Made by a program: the position numbers and the translations under genes. The notes beneath the pieces are model-generated. The model worked only from the letters and a program-made list of their open reading frames with translations, was not told where the DNA came from and made no database searches. Shown one piece after another: positions 52,402 through 61,344 of a stretch of DNA of 61,362 bases. Position 1 is the stretch's first letter, and every line of letters begins with the position of its first letter. Source of the DNA: Desulfarculales bacterium UBA702 (lineage in GTDB: Bacteria > Desulfobacterota > Syntrophobacteria > Syntrophobacterales > Syntrophobacteraceae); the NCBI GenBank assembly GCA_002298165.1, contig DBMI01000015.1, positions 2,342 to 63,703 of the forward strand, given 5' to 3'.

Positions 52402-54270
52402 TCAGGAGTTCTTTCCATGCTCGCAATTGAAAACCCGACCAACATCGAGCACCTCGGCGCAAGCACCGGAATCGGTACGCACCGTGCCTGCCGCGGCACT
52501 GCACGAGCAGGGTTCAATGTTCAATTCGGCCTGAGTCTGGAAATCGATCTTTTCAGAATCGGAAAGAATCAGGCCGTAGCTCCTGCCGTCACTTACGAAT
52601 ATGGCCAACCTAGGTTCCGCTGGAGTCTCGACGGACTGAAAAACATCAGGCCCGATCAGGTCGAATTCGATGTTTTTCAGATCCTTTCCTGACATCCCGA
52701 GCAGCCTTCCGGTAACCCCGGTGCGAATGCTCCGGAATAACTGCTTCACATCGGCCAGAGTGCCATATCCGCGTTCAATGACTTCATGGGCCTTTTTGCT
52801 GGAGATCTGCCGGTATTTAACCAGGTTTGATGCCGGAATGCCGTAGAGCCTTCCGGAATAGCGGAAAATCCATAGATCGTTGAGTTCGGGCGGCTCGGGT
52901 ACCGGCTGTAAATGGCTGATCTCGCCACCCGGTTCCACGGACTCTTCCACCTGTTCTGTTGCCGAAGCTTCACTTGCAGCGGAAACTCTCTCCAGGTTCT
53001 CCACAAGCTCAGCCGTCCTCATCCACTCATCACCCTGCTCCTGAAGTCCGGCCAAGGTACTTTCGACTACCGATCTGATATTTTCCAGCCTGGAGGCAAC
53101 AGGCGCGAGGCCCCCGGTTTTCCCCAGAGCGGATTCTATCTGACGAATACGCGCCAGTTGCTTTCCAATATCCCCGGCAGCTTCTATTAGTTGGCGGCTG
53201 GACGATTCCATCCAGTTCTTCAGTTCCAGAAGCGACCATCTGTCCGGAATTTTCCGATAAACGTTCACAGGCACAGAAGGTTCAGGCTGGATCGCCGGTG
53301 CATCCATGCTAACCGCAACCTGGCCTGATCGAGCTTCGGCTGTCGCGTTCTGACCGCCCGGGGCTGCCTTGTGATGCATCTGCCGAAAACGGCGGATAAT
53401 GGCATTGATTCGCTCCTTTTCCTGCGGCCCCGGAGGGGTTTCGGAAAGAAGCAAATGGGCCAGAAGACCCTGCGAATCGCGTATCAACTCTACTATCAGG
53501 TTGTTAGCCGATTCGGGGTTCGCTCCAAGGCGCGTCAGCACCGCTTTTAGGATCTTGTAAATGGTTGCCGCACCCTGGGTAACGGCAAATGACTCGATAT
53601 CCTGCAATGCATATTCGAGCCTTCGAATGTTATCCGACGAAAACTCCCAATCCAGGCTCAAATAGGACGCGTTGAATTCCTCAACAAGCTTCGGAAGCTC
53701 TGTCTTGGAAGGATATTTCGCTTTAAAACCTGTCGGAGCGCCCGACGGGTATTGTTCGTAAGCCTTTGCCTCAGGCAGTTCGGGCTTGCCGGTATTCTCG
53801 AAAGATGGCTCCACCTGCGTGAATTGCGCCTGGGCTGTAACTTCCTCCGAAACTTCGGCCATTGACAGGGAAGGCATTTCCAATTCGGGCACAACAGGCT
53901 CGGCCTGCTCGGCGCGTTTAGGCCCGGCGGCAGGAATAAAAAGGCTGTCGATCTCTTTATCGATTTCTATCTGAAGGTTGTCCAAGTCGAAGGAGGCTTC
54001 GGCTGAGGGCTGCCCGGCAGCTAACGCTGGAAGCGGCTCCGCGGGCTCCAATAGCTGCTCTTTTGGGGCCGGTACAAACACGTTTTCAACTTCCCCGCCG
54101 ATTTCCATTTCGGGGGCTGCTTCGACCCCATTTCCCTCACCTTGCTCAGCGGAAACCGGCGTTGCTTTTGCGGCAGGCACGAACAGGCTGTCTATTTCCT
54201 TGTCGACTTCAAGCCCCAGCAAATCAAGGTCCACTTCCATTTCGTCGTCTTTGTCCTGCTTATCAGTCAT
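52402..54270 (-). CDS. CheW-like domain protein with repeated N-terminal motif
   Basis: 622 residues. The acidic, disordered N-terminus (1-170) has three copies of a short motif near residues 15-34, 54-68 and 94-114; two contain DKEIDSLF(V/I)PAA and one EVENVFVPAP. A helical region follows (about 175-460, with a coiled coil at 345-445). The C-terminal 150 residues resemble CheW (LWIFRYSGRLYGIPAS, RLAIFVSDGRSYGLILSD). CheW domains couple receptors to kinases; this one sits with an MglA-type GTPase. A GAGGAAG site precedes the ATG. Confidence 0.7.
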   Translation of the reverse strand: MTDKQDKDDEMEVDLDLLGLEVDKEIDSLFVPAAKATPVSAEQGEGNGVEAAPEMEIGGEVENVFVPAPKEQLLEPAEPLPALAAGQPSAEASFDLDNLQIEIDKEIDSLFIPAAGPKRAEQAEPVVPELEMPSLSMAEVSEEVTAQAQFTQVEPSFENTGKPELPEAKAYEQYPSGAPTGFKAKYPSKTELPKLVEEFNASYLSLDWEFSSDNIRRLEYALQDIESFAVTQGAATIYKILKAVLTRLGANPESANNLIVELIRDSQGLLAHLLLSETPPGPQEKERINAIIRRFRQMHHKAAPGGQNATAEARSGQVAVSMDAPAIQPEPSVPVNVYRKIPDRWSLLELKNWMESSSRQLIEAAGDIGKQLARIRQIESALGKTGGLAPVASRLENIRSVVESTLAGLQEQGDEWMRTAELVENLERVSAASEASATEQVEESVEPGGEISHLQPVPEPPELNDLWIFRYSGRLYGIPASNLVKYRQISSKKAHEVIERGYGTLADVKQLFRSIRTGVTGRLLGMSGKDLKNIEFDLIGPDVFQSVETPAEPRLAIFVSDGRSYGLILSDSEKIDFQTQAELNIEPCSCSAAAGTVRTDSGACAEVLDVGRVFNCEHGKNS

Positions 54271-54315
54271 CGACTTCCTCTTTGTCTGTTCTTAACCGGC
54301 ACGCGAACGACGGAC

Positions 54316-54945
54316 TTATCGGCTTTTAGCCGCCAGCTCTCCACCAACGCGTTGAATTACGCTCTTTATGGTGCGCTTGCTGACTTCGCGCAGGGTTTCA
54401 TAAACACCTTCGCCGCTCACTGCACTGGCTTCGAACCAGGGCACCTTCAGAGTCATATTCAGGTCGCTCTGGAGTTCTTCTACATCCAGGAGCGGAATAT
54501 TGGATTTTATGAGGTCGCGTTTATTGTATTGCAGCACCAGCGGGACTTGTTCGATATCCAGCCCCTCCGCCTTAAGATTTTGTGCGAGGTTTTCCAGGCT
54601 TTCCACATTTTTTTGTTTCTGCACCTTAAGTGAATCACCGACGAATACCACCCCGTCAACTCCCCGCAGCACAAGCTTTCGCGTAGTATTGTACATAACC
54701 TGCCCGGGGACGGTGTAGAGCTGGATGCGGATGGTCATGTTGAGGACCCTGCCGATGCTCAGCGGCAGAAAGTCAAAGAAAAGGGTCCGGTCGCCCTTGG
54801 TATCTATAGTCACCATCTTTCCGCAGACCTGCTTCGACATCGATTCGTGAATGTAGAGCAAGTTGGTGGTCTTTCCGCCGCGGCCCGGGCCGTAGTAGAC
54901 GATCTTGGCCTGAATCTCGTTTTTACTCAAATCTATAAAGGCCAC
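54316..54945 (-). CDS. mglA: MglA-type small GTPase
   Basis: Bacterial Ras-like GTPase of 209 residues. The P-loop is GPGRGGKT (19-26), the switch region FDFLPLS and TVPGQ (78-82) are as in MglA, and NKRD (141-144) is the guanine motif. MglA proteins set polarity and motility with roadblock partners that act as GAPs or exchange factors. The start is GTG, its G overlapping the roadblock stop (TAGTG), so the two are tightly coupled. The effector is likely one of the neighbours. Confidence 0.94.
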   Translation of the reverse strand: MAFIDLSKNEIQAKIVYYGPGRGGKTTNLLYIHESMSKQVCGKMVTIDTKGDRTLFFDFLPLSIGRVLNMTIRIQLYTVPGQVMYNTTRKLVLRGVDGVVFVGDSLKVQKQKNVESLENLAQNLKAEGLDIEQVPLVLQYNKRDLIKSNIPLLDVEELQSDLNMTLKVPWFEASAVSGEGVYETLREVSKRTIKSVIQRVGGELAAKSR

Positions 54946-55352
54946 TAAGCGATCCCTTCGGTTTCCCCTTGAATTATATTGATTAACTGCTGGATTGCAC
55001 CCACCAGTTTAAGCCTGATGAGGCCCAGAGACACATTGTCGTTAAAAAGCGTAATTACCAGGTAATCCTTCCCCAGTCTGCTGAAGTGAATGTTGCGCTT
55101 GCCCCCCTTGTGGAACATCAGGGTGAAGTCGTCCTCACCGATCAGTTTGGCTATTTCGGCCGTGGCGGCGAAATTAGCTGCCGAAAGTGCCGCCAGCGAA
55201 AAGATGTCGTCCATCTCTAGAGTGCCGCAGCGCAGAATCATATTTCCGGAGAGGTCTGCAATGACAACGAGTTCGGCTCCCGAATCAAGAAGCTCGTCGG
55301 ATACGATTTCTTCGAGTTTCTCGAGTTCGCTTCTAGTCAATATCAAGCTCAT
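54945..55352 (-). CDS. Roadblock/LC7 domain protein (MglB-like)
   Basis: 135 residues with the roadblock fold (SLAALSAANFAATAEIAKLIGEDD; VITLFNDNVSLGLIRLKL). In other bacteria MglB-type roadblocks are GTPase-activating partners of MglA. The gene overlaps mglA by one base. GGGGAACTGAG precedes the ATG. Confidence 0.9.
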   Translation of the reverse strand: MSLILTRSELEKLEEIVSDELLDSGAELVVIADLSGNMILRCGTLEMDDIFSLAALSAANFAATAEIAKLIGEDDFTLMFHKGGKRNIHFSRLGKDYLVITLFNDNVSLGLIRLKLVGAIQQLINIIQGETEGIA

Positions 55353-55444
55353 TCGCTCAGTTCCCCGTTTCTATCAAAATTCAAAAATGGCGGATATGCA
55401 AGAATCATGCACTTACGATTACCGCCACCGGCCGGTACCGCTTA

Positions 55445-56563
55445 TTACAAACTAAGTCTCTCCATTTCACCGTGGAGAGGATGGCCGCGGTCCAGCTCAA
55501 CCAACTTCAGGGGAGCTATGAAAACCTCCTCCCGTACCGCTACGGAACACATGATATCTTCGCCGTCGCTTGGATCGAACACATCGGTAATCTGGACCTT
55601 ATCCATCGGGCTGAGGGTTTTGCACTCTTCCCGCAGAAATGTTACCAGGGATTCCGATGCTGTTGCCTCTACCGGCACGTGCTCTCTGATTTTCCGTAAA
55701 AAGTCCGAAAATTTTCCATCGTATTTCTGTTCGTCTCTGAGGCGAACTGCCTGGAGTAGGAGGTGCTCGACGGGTTTTTCGATTGAAGCATTAACGCCGG
55801 GCGCACATGGTCTGGTGGTAAATCTGCCGTTTTCCCAACACAGAATCTTTAGCAGGGCCTCCTCGCCTTCGAAGCTGCCCATGATCGCGTGAAGGACCCG
55901 GCCGTTTCCAATGTAGATGTTCCCCTTCTCAGTACCCGAGCCGACCTCTATCTCCAGATCGGAGCGCGAGAGGCATCCGAGCTGAATCAGGTCGGAGAGC
56001 TTAATGGAGGTCATAGTCCCCTGGAAATCAGTAAGGGCATCCACTTCTTCATAGGGCCTGTCCGGCACACGGTCGAGAATAGTTTCGGTCAGGTCGGCAC
56101 CTTCGAGGTTTACCAGTTTGAGATTTGCATTAGTGAGGCGTGCCCTGCGCAGATTGCTCCCTTCGAGATTCGCCCCTTCGAGGTCCGCCCCATCGAGGTC
56201 GGCTTCCTCGAGGTCCGCCCGCACCAAAGATGCCCCCACCAGCGAAATCCCCCGCATGTTGGCACCGCGAAGCCGGGTGATGTTGAAGTTCGCAACATTT
56301 GCCTTCACATTCATCAGGACAGCCTCATCCAGGTTTGCCCCGATAAGGTTTGCGGAATGAAGATCGGCCTTTTCGAGGTTTGCCCGAAAAAGGTTGGAGC
56401 GCCGCAGGTTTGCATTAGAAAGATCCGTATGGCGCAAGTCTGCCTCGACCAGCCAACCGGCATGCGAAAGATCCATTGACGATAGATTCAGGCCCCTCAG
56501 ATAGGCAGGACCCCTTCCCGCTATCAGGGCCATTAAAAGCTGATCTCGTTTGATCTCTGACAT
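55445..56563 (-). CDS. Pentapeptide-repeat protein with C-terminal DUF4388 domain
   Basis: 372 residues. Residues 20-165 hold around 28 pentapeptide repeats (A(D/N)LXX), and residues 175-300 look like DUF4388/PATAN (LIQLGCLSRSDLEIEVGSGTEKGNIYIGNGRVLHAIMGSFEGEEALLKILCWENGRFTTRP). DUF4388 often occurs with roadblock and MglA-type genes in signalling loci. This is the first gene of the minus-strand module. It may be a scaffold or localising partner. An 11-bp inverted repeat with a 33-base spacer lies upstream. Confidence 0.86.
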   Translation of the reverse strand: MSEIKRDQLLMALIAGRGPAYLRGLNLSSMDLSHAGWLVEADLRHTDLSNANLRRSNLFRANLEKADLHSANLIGANLDEAVLMNVKANVANFNITRLRGANMRGISLVGASLVRADLEEADLDGADLEGANLEGSNLRRARLTNANLKLVNLEGADLTETILDRVPDRPYEEVDALTDFQGTMTSIKLSDLIQLGCLSRSDLEIEVGSGTEKGNIYIGNGRVLHAIMGSFEGEEALLKILCWENGRFTTRPCAPGVNASIEKPVEHLLLQAVRLRDEQKYDGKFSDFLRKIREHVPVEATASESLVTFLREECKTLSPMDKVQITDVFDPSDGEDIMCSVAVREEVFIAPLKLVELDRGHPLHGEMERLSL

Positions 56564-56675
56564 AAGCTGGACACCCTCTGTTCCATTCAGGACCTCACAC
56601 AGGCAAAAAATGCGAGATCCCCAGCTACTTGAAATCCTGCTAATTTTTCACCGCCCTAGTCGGTAGCCTTCCCAA

Positions 56676-56730
56676 GATAATGCCGACTTTGGGATAACTT
56701 TTAAATCTTAACGGAATAATCGGCATTATC
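56676..56730. promoter_or_regulatory. Inverted repeat upstream of the MglA operon
   Basis: GATAATGCCGA (56676-56686) and TCGGCATTATC (56720-56730) are perfect complements with 33 bases between. It lies 113-167 bases upstream of the first operon gene and could be an operator pair or long stem-loop. The rest of 56564-57048 shows no gene; a diverged dispersed repeat is near 56880-56960. Confidence 0.5.
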
Positions 56731-57048
56731 CAGATGAATTATAAAGTTAATTACCGGTTGCGAGTGCCCGCCCCCTTTTTAAGAACAATCTGGATACAAA
56801 AATGAAATTGGGAAGCTAATTTCGTTCTTGGTTTTTATACGAACAGGCAGATACCGAAATTAAGTAATCGAGGCCGGAAGGAGCTGTTGCCCGGGCAAAT
56901 TGCTATACGAATTCCATTCCTTGACAAGGGAGGGCCAGGTGAGGGGAGTTTACCGTCAATTCAGCCAATTCATTTTACATTCGGGATTTGGGCGCCTTAG
57001 GCCATCTCGCATCTTATTTTACCTGCATTAATGTTTGAGGAATATGTA

Positions 57049-58314
57049 CTATTCTGAATCGATCAGCATCTTGGCTATTCGCTCCGCCGTGCCCATTCCC
57101 ATCGTCCATCCAAGGGTCCCATGACCGGTATTAAACCATAGGTTCCTGTATTTCTTGCTTCGCCCGACATAGGGAACGTTTGAAGGGGTAGCCGGGCGAA
57201 GACCTGTCCATGGATTGAGGTTACCCATAATCGAATCGTGATCGAGTTTCATCCCTGAGAATACGCCCGGGAAAAGCTCGACAGATCTTTCGACCAGCGG
57301 CTTTATGCGATTGAATGGCAAGTAGCTGTTCCATCCCGACAACTCAGCCGTCCCGGCGATGCGAAGATGGCTTTCGAGATTGCTGAATACTAGTTTATTC
57401 TCGTCATCTGTCAGAGAAACCTTTGGGGCGTAGCGTTCATTTGACTCGTCGAGCGGCACGCTGATGCTGTAGCCTTTTGCTGGATAGATGTTGAGGAATA
57501 TTCCCAGCCTTTTTGCCAGAAGCGGTGAATAGGACCCCATACACAATATAAAATCTCCCGCCCGGCGGGCATTTTTCGACCCATCCTTTTCGGTGACCCA
57601 AATTTCACGTACATCGCCTGCGGACGCAAGGATGTCATCTACCTGTGTATTGTAGTAAAAGCGGACGCCGTATTTTGCCTCGCATACCCAAGCAAGCGCC
57701 TGGGTAAAAATTCGAGCATTTCCCGACTCGTCATCTTCGGTATAGGTCCCGCCGATGATATCCTTGTTGCGCGCAAGCGCTGGCTCGATCAGATCGATAT
57801 CCTCCTTCGAAACCCGCCGGCGCGTGCAACCAATGCGGGTCATCAGCTCAGAGACCCTGCACGCATCCTCATACTCTTTTGCATCCCTGTAGAAATGAAG
57901 AATGCCAAGGGATTTGTGCTGATAGCTGATACCCTCGAGTTTGCGAACTTCGCGATAAAGCTCCCGCGAGCGAAGGGCAATATCTACGATCCTCATCGTA
58001 TTTCTGTCGGCAGCCGACCTTCGGCACTCCCACAGCCATTTTCCAAGCCAGGTCCACTGCCTCCAGTCCAACCGGGGAGTAAAGTAAAGGGGACTTTCTA
58101 CTTGAAACAGCCACTTTAATACCTGCATCGGCGCACCGGGATGTGCCCAAGGTTCGGCGTGAGACACCGATATCTGGCCTCCATTGGCGTAGGTGGTCTC
58201 AAGGGCGGCATCGGCACGGCGATCTATCACGCAAACGCTTTTTCCCGCTCTTGCCAGAAAGTACGCGGTGGTAACGCCCGTTATCCCGGCACCAAGGACA
58301 ATGACATCGCACAT
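57049..58314 (-). CDS. dadA: D-amino acid dehydrogenase small subunit-like (DadA)
   Basis: FAD-dependent oxidase-family enzyme that deaminates D-amino acids to 2-oxoacids and feeds electrons to the quinone pool. 421 residues. The Rossmann nucleotide motif VIVLGAGITGVTTAYFLARAG is at residue 4, and the late WTGLRPATPSNVPYVGRS and GHGTLGWTMGMGTAERIA are the DadA pattern. GGGGGTGG precedes the ATG. It is monocistronic, and no alanine racemase is nearby. Substrate is a D-amino acid; which one is not shown. Confidence 0.92.
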   Translation of the reverse strand: MCDVIVLGAGITGVTTAYFLARAGKSVCVIDRRADAALETTYANGGQISVSHAEPWAHPGAPMQVLKWLFQVESPLYFTPRLDWRQWTWLGKWLWECRRSAADRNTMRIVDIALRSRELYREVRKLEGISYQHKSLGILHFYRDAKEYEDACRVSELMTRIGCTRRRVSKEDIDLIEPALARNKDIIGGTYTEDDESGNARIFTQALAWVCEAKYGVRFYYNTQVDDILASAGDVREIWVTEKDGSKNARRAGDFILCMGSYSPLLAKRLGIFLNIYPAKGYSISVPLDESNERYAPKVSLTDDENKLVFSNLESHLRIAGTAELSGWNSYLPFNRIKPLVERSVELFPGVFSGMKLDHDSIMGNLNPWTGLRPATPSNVPYVGRSKKYRNLWFNTGHGTLGWTMGMGTAERIAKMLIDSE

Positions 58315-58798
58315 GATCCACCCCCACCTGCCGTAAGAAACTTTATAGTTAATGATCCCGAGAGTAATAAAACTATCTATTCACTGCTCCATCAGCATTT
58401 AGCTTCTCATTATTATAAATATCCCCATAAATGGTGTCGACGCCGGCAGGTGGTTTCTCCCTGCAACCGGCAACCGGCAATAATCCCCCAGTTTCTCGAC
58501 TCCGAATCCCAAAAATCAAACGACTTCCAAGAATCTCTGTATTAGAGGTTCCACTTTCCGCAATCCGTAAAGCTCCCGGATCCACTAAGTATTTCGGCCT
58601 ACTTGTCCCCCTATTTTCTGCCCACTCCCCCTACTGCCTATCACATCCGACATAATTGAGCGTGTTTTGAAATGGGGTGCTTTTTCTCTGCTTTTACTCG
58701 GAAGGCCCCATATCATTTTGGGTATTTCATTGATAATTTCAGGACCAGAGATTGTTCTGCTGTTTCCTCGTCTCAAATTTTGAACGGAGGGCACGCAA
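58315..58798. other. Gene-free stretch upstream of the small membrane protein gene
   Basis: About 480 bases. Two AACCGGC heptad units (58465-58478) are present. Otherwise AT-rich DNA, with no RNA gene seen. Confidence 0.5.
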
Positions 58799-59044
58799 AT
58801 GAACTGCACCAGAAATATACTCGGTTGGATGATAACGATGACGATCTGGACTTTTGGAGCCGTCATACTCTGGGTAATCTGGCAATATCAGAAGACGATG
58901 GCCGATCCGGCCGCTTCCTTCATTGAATTTACCATCATGTTCGTCTCGACTTTCTACATCCTCGCGCTGGTTCCCATTAAGGATATTGTTGATCGAGTCA
59001 GCACCGGTTCTTGCGAATTGCCCGATCCAATTCTCGAATCCTGA
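58799..59044 (+). CDS. Small two-helix membrane protein of unknown function
   Basis: 81 residues, start set by GGAGGG seven bases upstream. Two predicted membrane helices are visible (ILGWMITMTIWTFGAVILWVIWQY and FTIMFVSTFYILALVPIKDIV). I recognise no family. It is a single gene ending just before a strong terminator, so likely real. Confidence 0.75.
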   Translation: MNCTRNILGWMITMTIWTFGAVILWVIWQYQKTMADPAASFIEFTIMFVSTFYILALVPIKDIVDRVSTGSCELPDPILES

Positions 59045-59065
59045 AAGCCTCATCTCATCCCAATC

Positions 59066-59106
59066 GGGCCGGATGGTACGAGCGCCATCCGGCCCTCTTT
59101 TTTTTC
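59066..59106 (+). terminator. Intrinsic terminator after the small membrane protein
   Basis: GGGCCGGATGG (59066-59076) pairs perfectly with CCATCCGGCCC (59085-59095), followed by a long T-tract. Confidence 0.95.
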
Positions 59107-59227
59107 CGTCTCCATCTCAAAAAACTCATCCCAGCATACTGCGAAGCTCTCGGGCTAATCTTATCCTTTAATTTTAAGTATATGTGCCTCAACGGGCTGT
59201 ACTGCTTAACAGTTAAAAGGAGAGTAT

Positions 59228-59539
59228 ATGAAAAGACTTCCCCAAATAGTGGTTCTGTTGTTCGCATTAACTCTCATCCTGGGGCAACCCCTGGCTATGG
59301 CTGCTCAGTCGGCAAAGGGAATGGTTGACGACAGCACGATAACCACCGAGGTAAAGGCCAAAATGGCGAAGGATACCCGTCTGGGAACTCTAACCGGCAT
59401 AGAAGTCAACACAACCAACGGTGTAGTGACTCTTGCCGGAAAGGTTAAGGACAAATCCGAGAAGAAGCAGGCTACAAAGGTCGCCAAGAGCATCAAAGGC
59501 GTAAAAAGCGTCAAGAACGAACTCCAAGTCGTCAAGTGA
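59228..59539 (+). CDS. Secreted BON domain protein (OsmY-like)
   Basis: Periplasmic protein of 103 residues. An AAAGGAGAG site precedes the ATG. The signal peptide runs to about residue 26 (AMAA). The rest is one BON domain (DSTITTEVKAKMAKDTRL, GIEVNTTNGVVTLAGKVKDKSEKKQATKVAKSIKGVKSVKNELQV), a fold thought to bind phospholipid or support envelope stability. Family members are often stress-induced; no stress promoter is clear here. Confidence 0.92.
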   Translation: MKRLPQIVVLLFALTLILGQPLAMAAQSAKGMVDDSTITTEVKAKMAKDTRLGTLTGIEVNTTNGVVTLAGKVKDKSEKKQATKVAKSIKGVKSVKNELQVVK

Positions 59540-59724
59540 CGCCCGGTTCCACGCTTTGAAAAAGGGGGGCGGGATCAACCTGTTGGGATTTCGCCTCTTC
59601 TTTCCACCGCAAACCGGCAATGTCCCTCATACGCCCTATTTTTGCGCTTTCATATTTCTATCAATGGACTTACATTCTGCTGTTGATGATCCTTGCCAAC
59701 CGGTTAGGCCGGAGTTCTCAATTC

Positions 59725-61254
59725 GTGCATGTACTTCACAAGACTCAGGGGGAGGCTGATCTGCGAAAAAGCGGAATTTTACTCCATTTGACCTCACTGC
59801 CATCCGATTTCGGCATAGGCGATCTGGGTCGCGGGGCATACCTGTTTGCGGACTTTTTGGCTGATGCGGGGCAGAGCGTGTGGCAAATGCTGCCATTCAG
59901 CCCCTCATCTTCGGCATGCGGGAATTCTCCATACTGCAGTTACTCGGCATTTGCCGGAAATCCGCTCCTCGTGGGTATAGACCTGCTGGAGCAGGAAGGA
60001 TACATCTCTCAGGCAGACCTGGGCAGCCTTCCTTCCTTCGATCTGCAAAGGGCCGATTACAACCTGGCTGCGCAGTTCAAGTACAAGGTGATGGCATTAG
60101 CCTTTGAAAAATTCCGCGAAATGCCCGATCACGAATGCCGATTTGAAGATTTTCTGCACGACAATGCCTTCTGGCTCGACGATTATGCCCTTTTCACAGC
60201 CCTCAAAGAGCATTTCGGCGGGGCTGCATGGAACGAGTGGCCAGCAGGCCTGCGCGACAGGGAAGAAGGTGCGCTTGAGAGATGGGGCCACGAGCTTTCC
60301 GACAGAATTTCACGAGAAAAGTTCTACCAATTTCTCTTCTTTCGGCAGTGGTCGGAACTGAAGGCCTACTGCAATCAGAAGAAAATCCAGATAATCGGCG
60401 ATCTTCCGATTTATGTGAGTTATGACAGCTCAGATGTTTGGTCCAATCCGCAGTTCTTTAAGCTGGACGATTCGAAAAGGCCGATGGCCGTTTCGGGGGT
60501 CCCACCGGATTATTTCAGTGAAACCGGCCAGTTATGGGGCAATCCTGTCTATTCATGGGATACAATAAAGAAGGATGGCTTCTCGTGGTGGATCAGTCGA
60601 ATGGAGCACAACTTAAAACATTTCGATATGGTGCGCCTCGACCACTTCAGGGGTTTTGTATCGTACTGGGAAGTGCCGGCATCTGAGAAAACCGCGATTA
60701 ACGGCACATGGGTGGAAGTCCCGGTATTTGATTTTTTCGATATGCTCCTTAAGCGCTTCCCTTCACTGCCGATCATCGCGGAGGACCTTGGAATCATCAC
60801 CGCGGACGTAAAGGAAGTAATGGAGAAATATGGATTCCCCGGGATGAAAATTCTCCATTTCGCATTTGGGGGCGAGTTGGCGACAAATCCCTATGTTCCC
60901 CATAACCACGTCCGAAACTGCCTGATTTACACAGGCACTCACGACAACAACACCAGCCGCGGCTGGTTCGAACACGATCTCTCCGAGCAGGAGAAGGAAA
61001 ACGTTATAAGCTACCTGGGGCGTGAGTTAAACGGCGGCAACATCGCCGCGGAGCTGATCAGATTTGCGATGATGTCGGTTGCGGATACGGCTATCATTCC
61101 AATGCAGGATCACCTCGACCTGGGCACTGAAGCCCGCATGAATACACCATCAACGACCTTCGGCAACTGGGAATGGCGAGTAACGACCGACCAGTTAACC
61201 GCCGAACTGGCAAAAGAGATACTCGATATGACAAAGCTCTACGGACGAGCTTGA
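59725..61254 (+). CDS. malQ: 4-alpha-glucanotransferase MalQ
   Basis: Glycoside hydrolase family 77 enzyme moving glucan segments between maltodextrins, in glycogen or maltose metabolism. Conserved features are RKSGILLHLTSLPSDFGIGDLG, YCSYSAFAGNPLL, MVRLDHFRGF (nucleophile Asp), IAEDLG (acid/base Glu) and GTHDNNTSRGW. The start is uncertain. The frame is open from ATG 59620, but family homology begins at RKSG. GTG 59725 has GGAG upstream. CTG 59761 follows an ideal GGGGGAGG by five bases and would start exactly at RKSG. Confidence 0.93.
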   Translation: MHVLHKTQGEADLRKSGILLHLTSLPSDFGIGDLGRGAYLFADFLADAGQSVWQMLPFSPSSSACGNSPYCSYSAFAGNPLLVGIDLLEQEGYISQADLGSLPSFDLQRADYNLAAQFKYKVMALAFEKFREMPDHECRFEDFLHDNAFWLDDYALFTALKEHFGGAAWNEWPAGLRDREEGALERWGHELSDRISREKFYQFLFFRQWSELKAYCNQKKIQIIGDLPIYVSYDSSDVWSNPQFFKLDDSKRPMAVSGVPPDYFSETGQLWGNPVYSWDTIKKDGFSWWISRMEHNLKHFDMVRLDHFRGFVSYWEVPASEKTAINGTWVEVPVFDFFDMLLKRFPSLPIIAEDLGIITADVKEVMEKYGFPGMKILHFAFGGELATNPYVPHNHVRNCLIYTGTHDNNTSRGWFEHDLSEQEKENVISYLGRELNGGNIAAELIRFAMMSVADTAIIPMQDHLDLGTEARMNTPSTTFGNWEWRVTTDQLTAELAKEILDMTKLYGRA

Positions 61255-61296
61255 GGCTGCTTCAAGGGCCACCATATCAGGGTGGGTTCAATAAAA

Positions 61297-61335
61297 AAAA
61301 CCCCTCGGCCCAAGAAGGTCCGAGGGGTTTTTATA
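61297..61335. terminator. Bidirectional terminator between malQ and the rRNA operon
   Basis: CCCCTCGG (61301-61308) pairs with CCGAGGGG (61320-61327), flanked by A8 on the left and TTTTT on the right, so it can serve both the plus-strand malQ and a minus-strand transcript. Confidence 0.88.
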
Positions 61336-61344
61336 TGGGGGATG

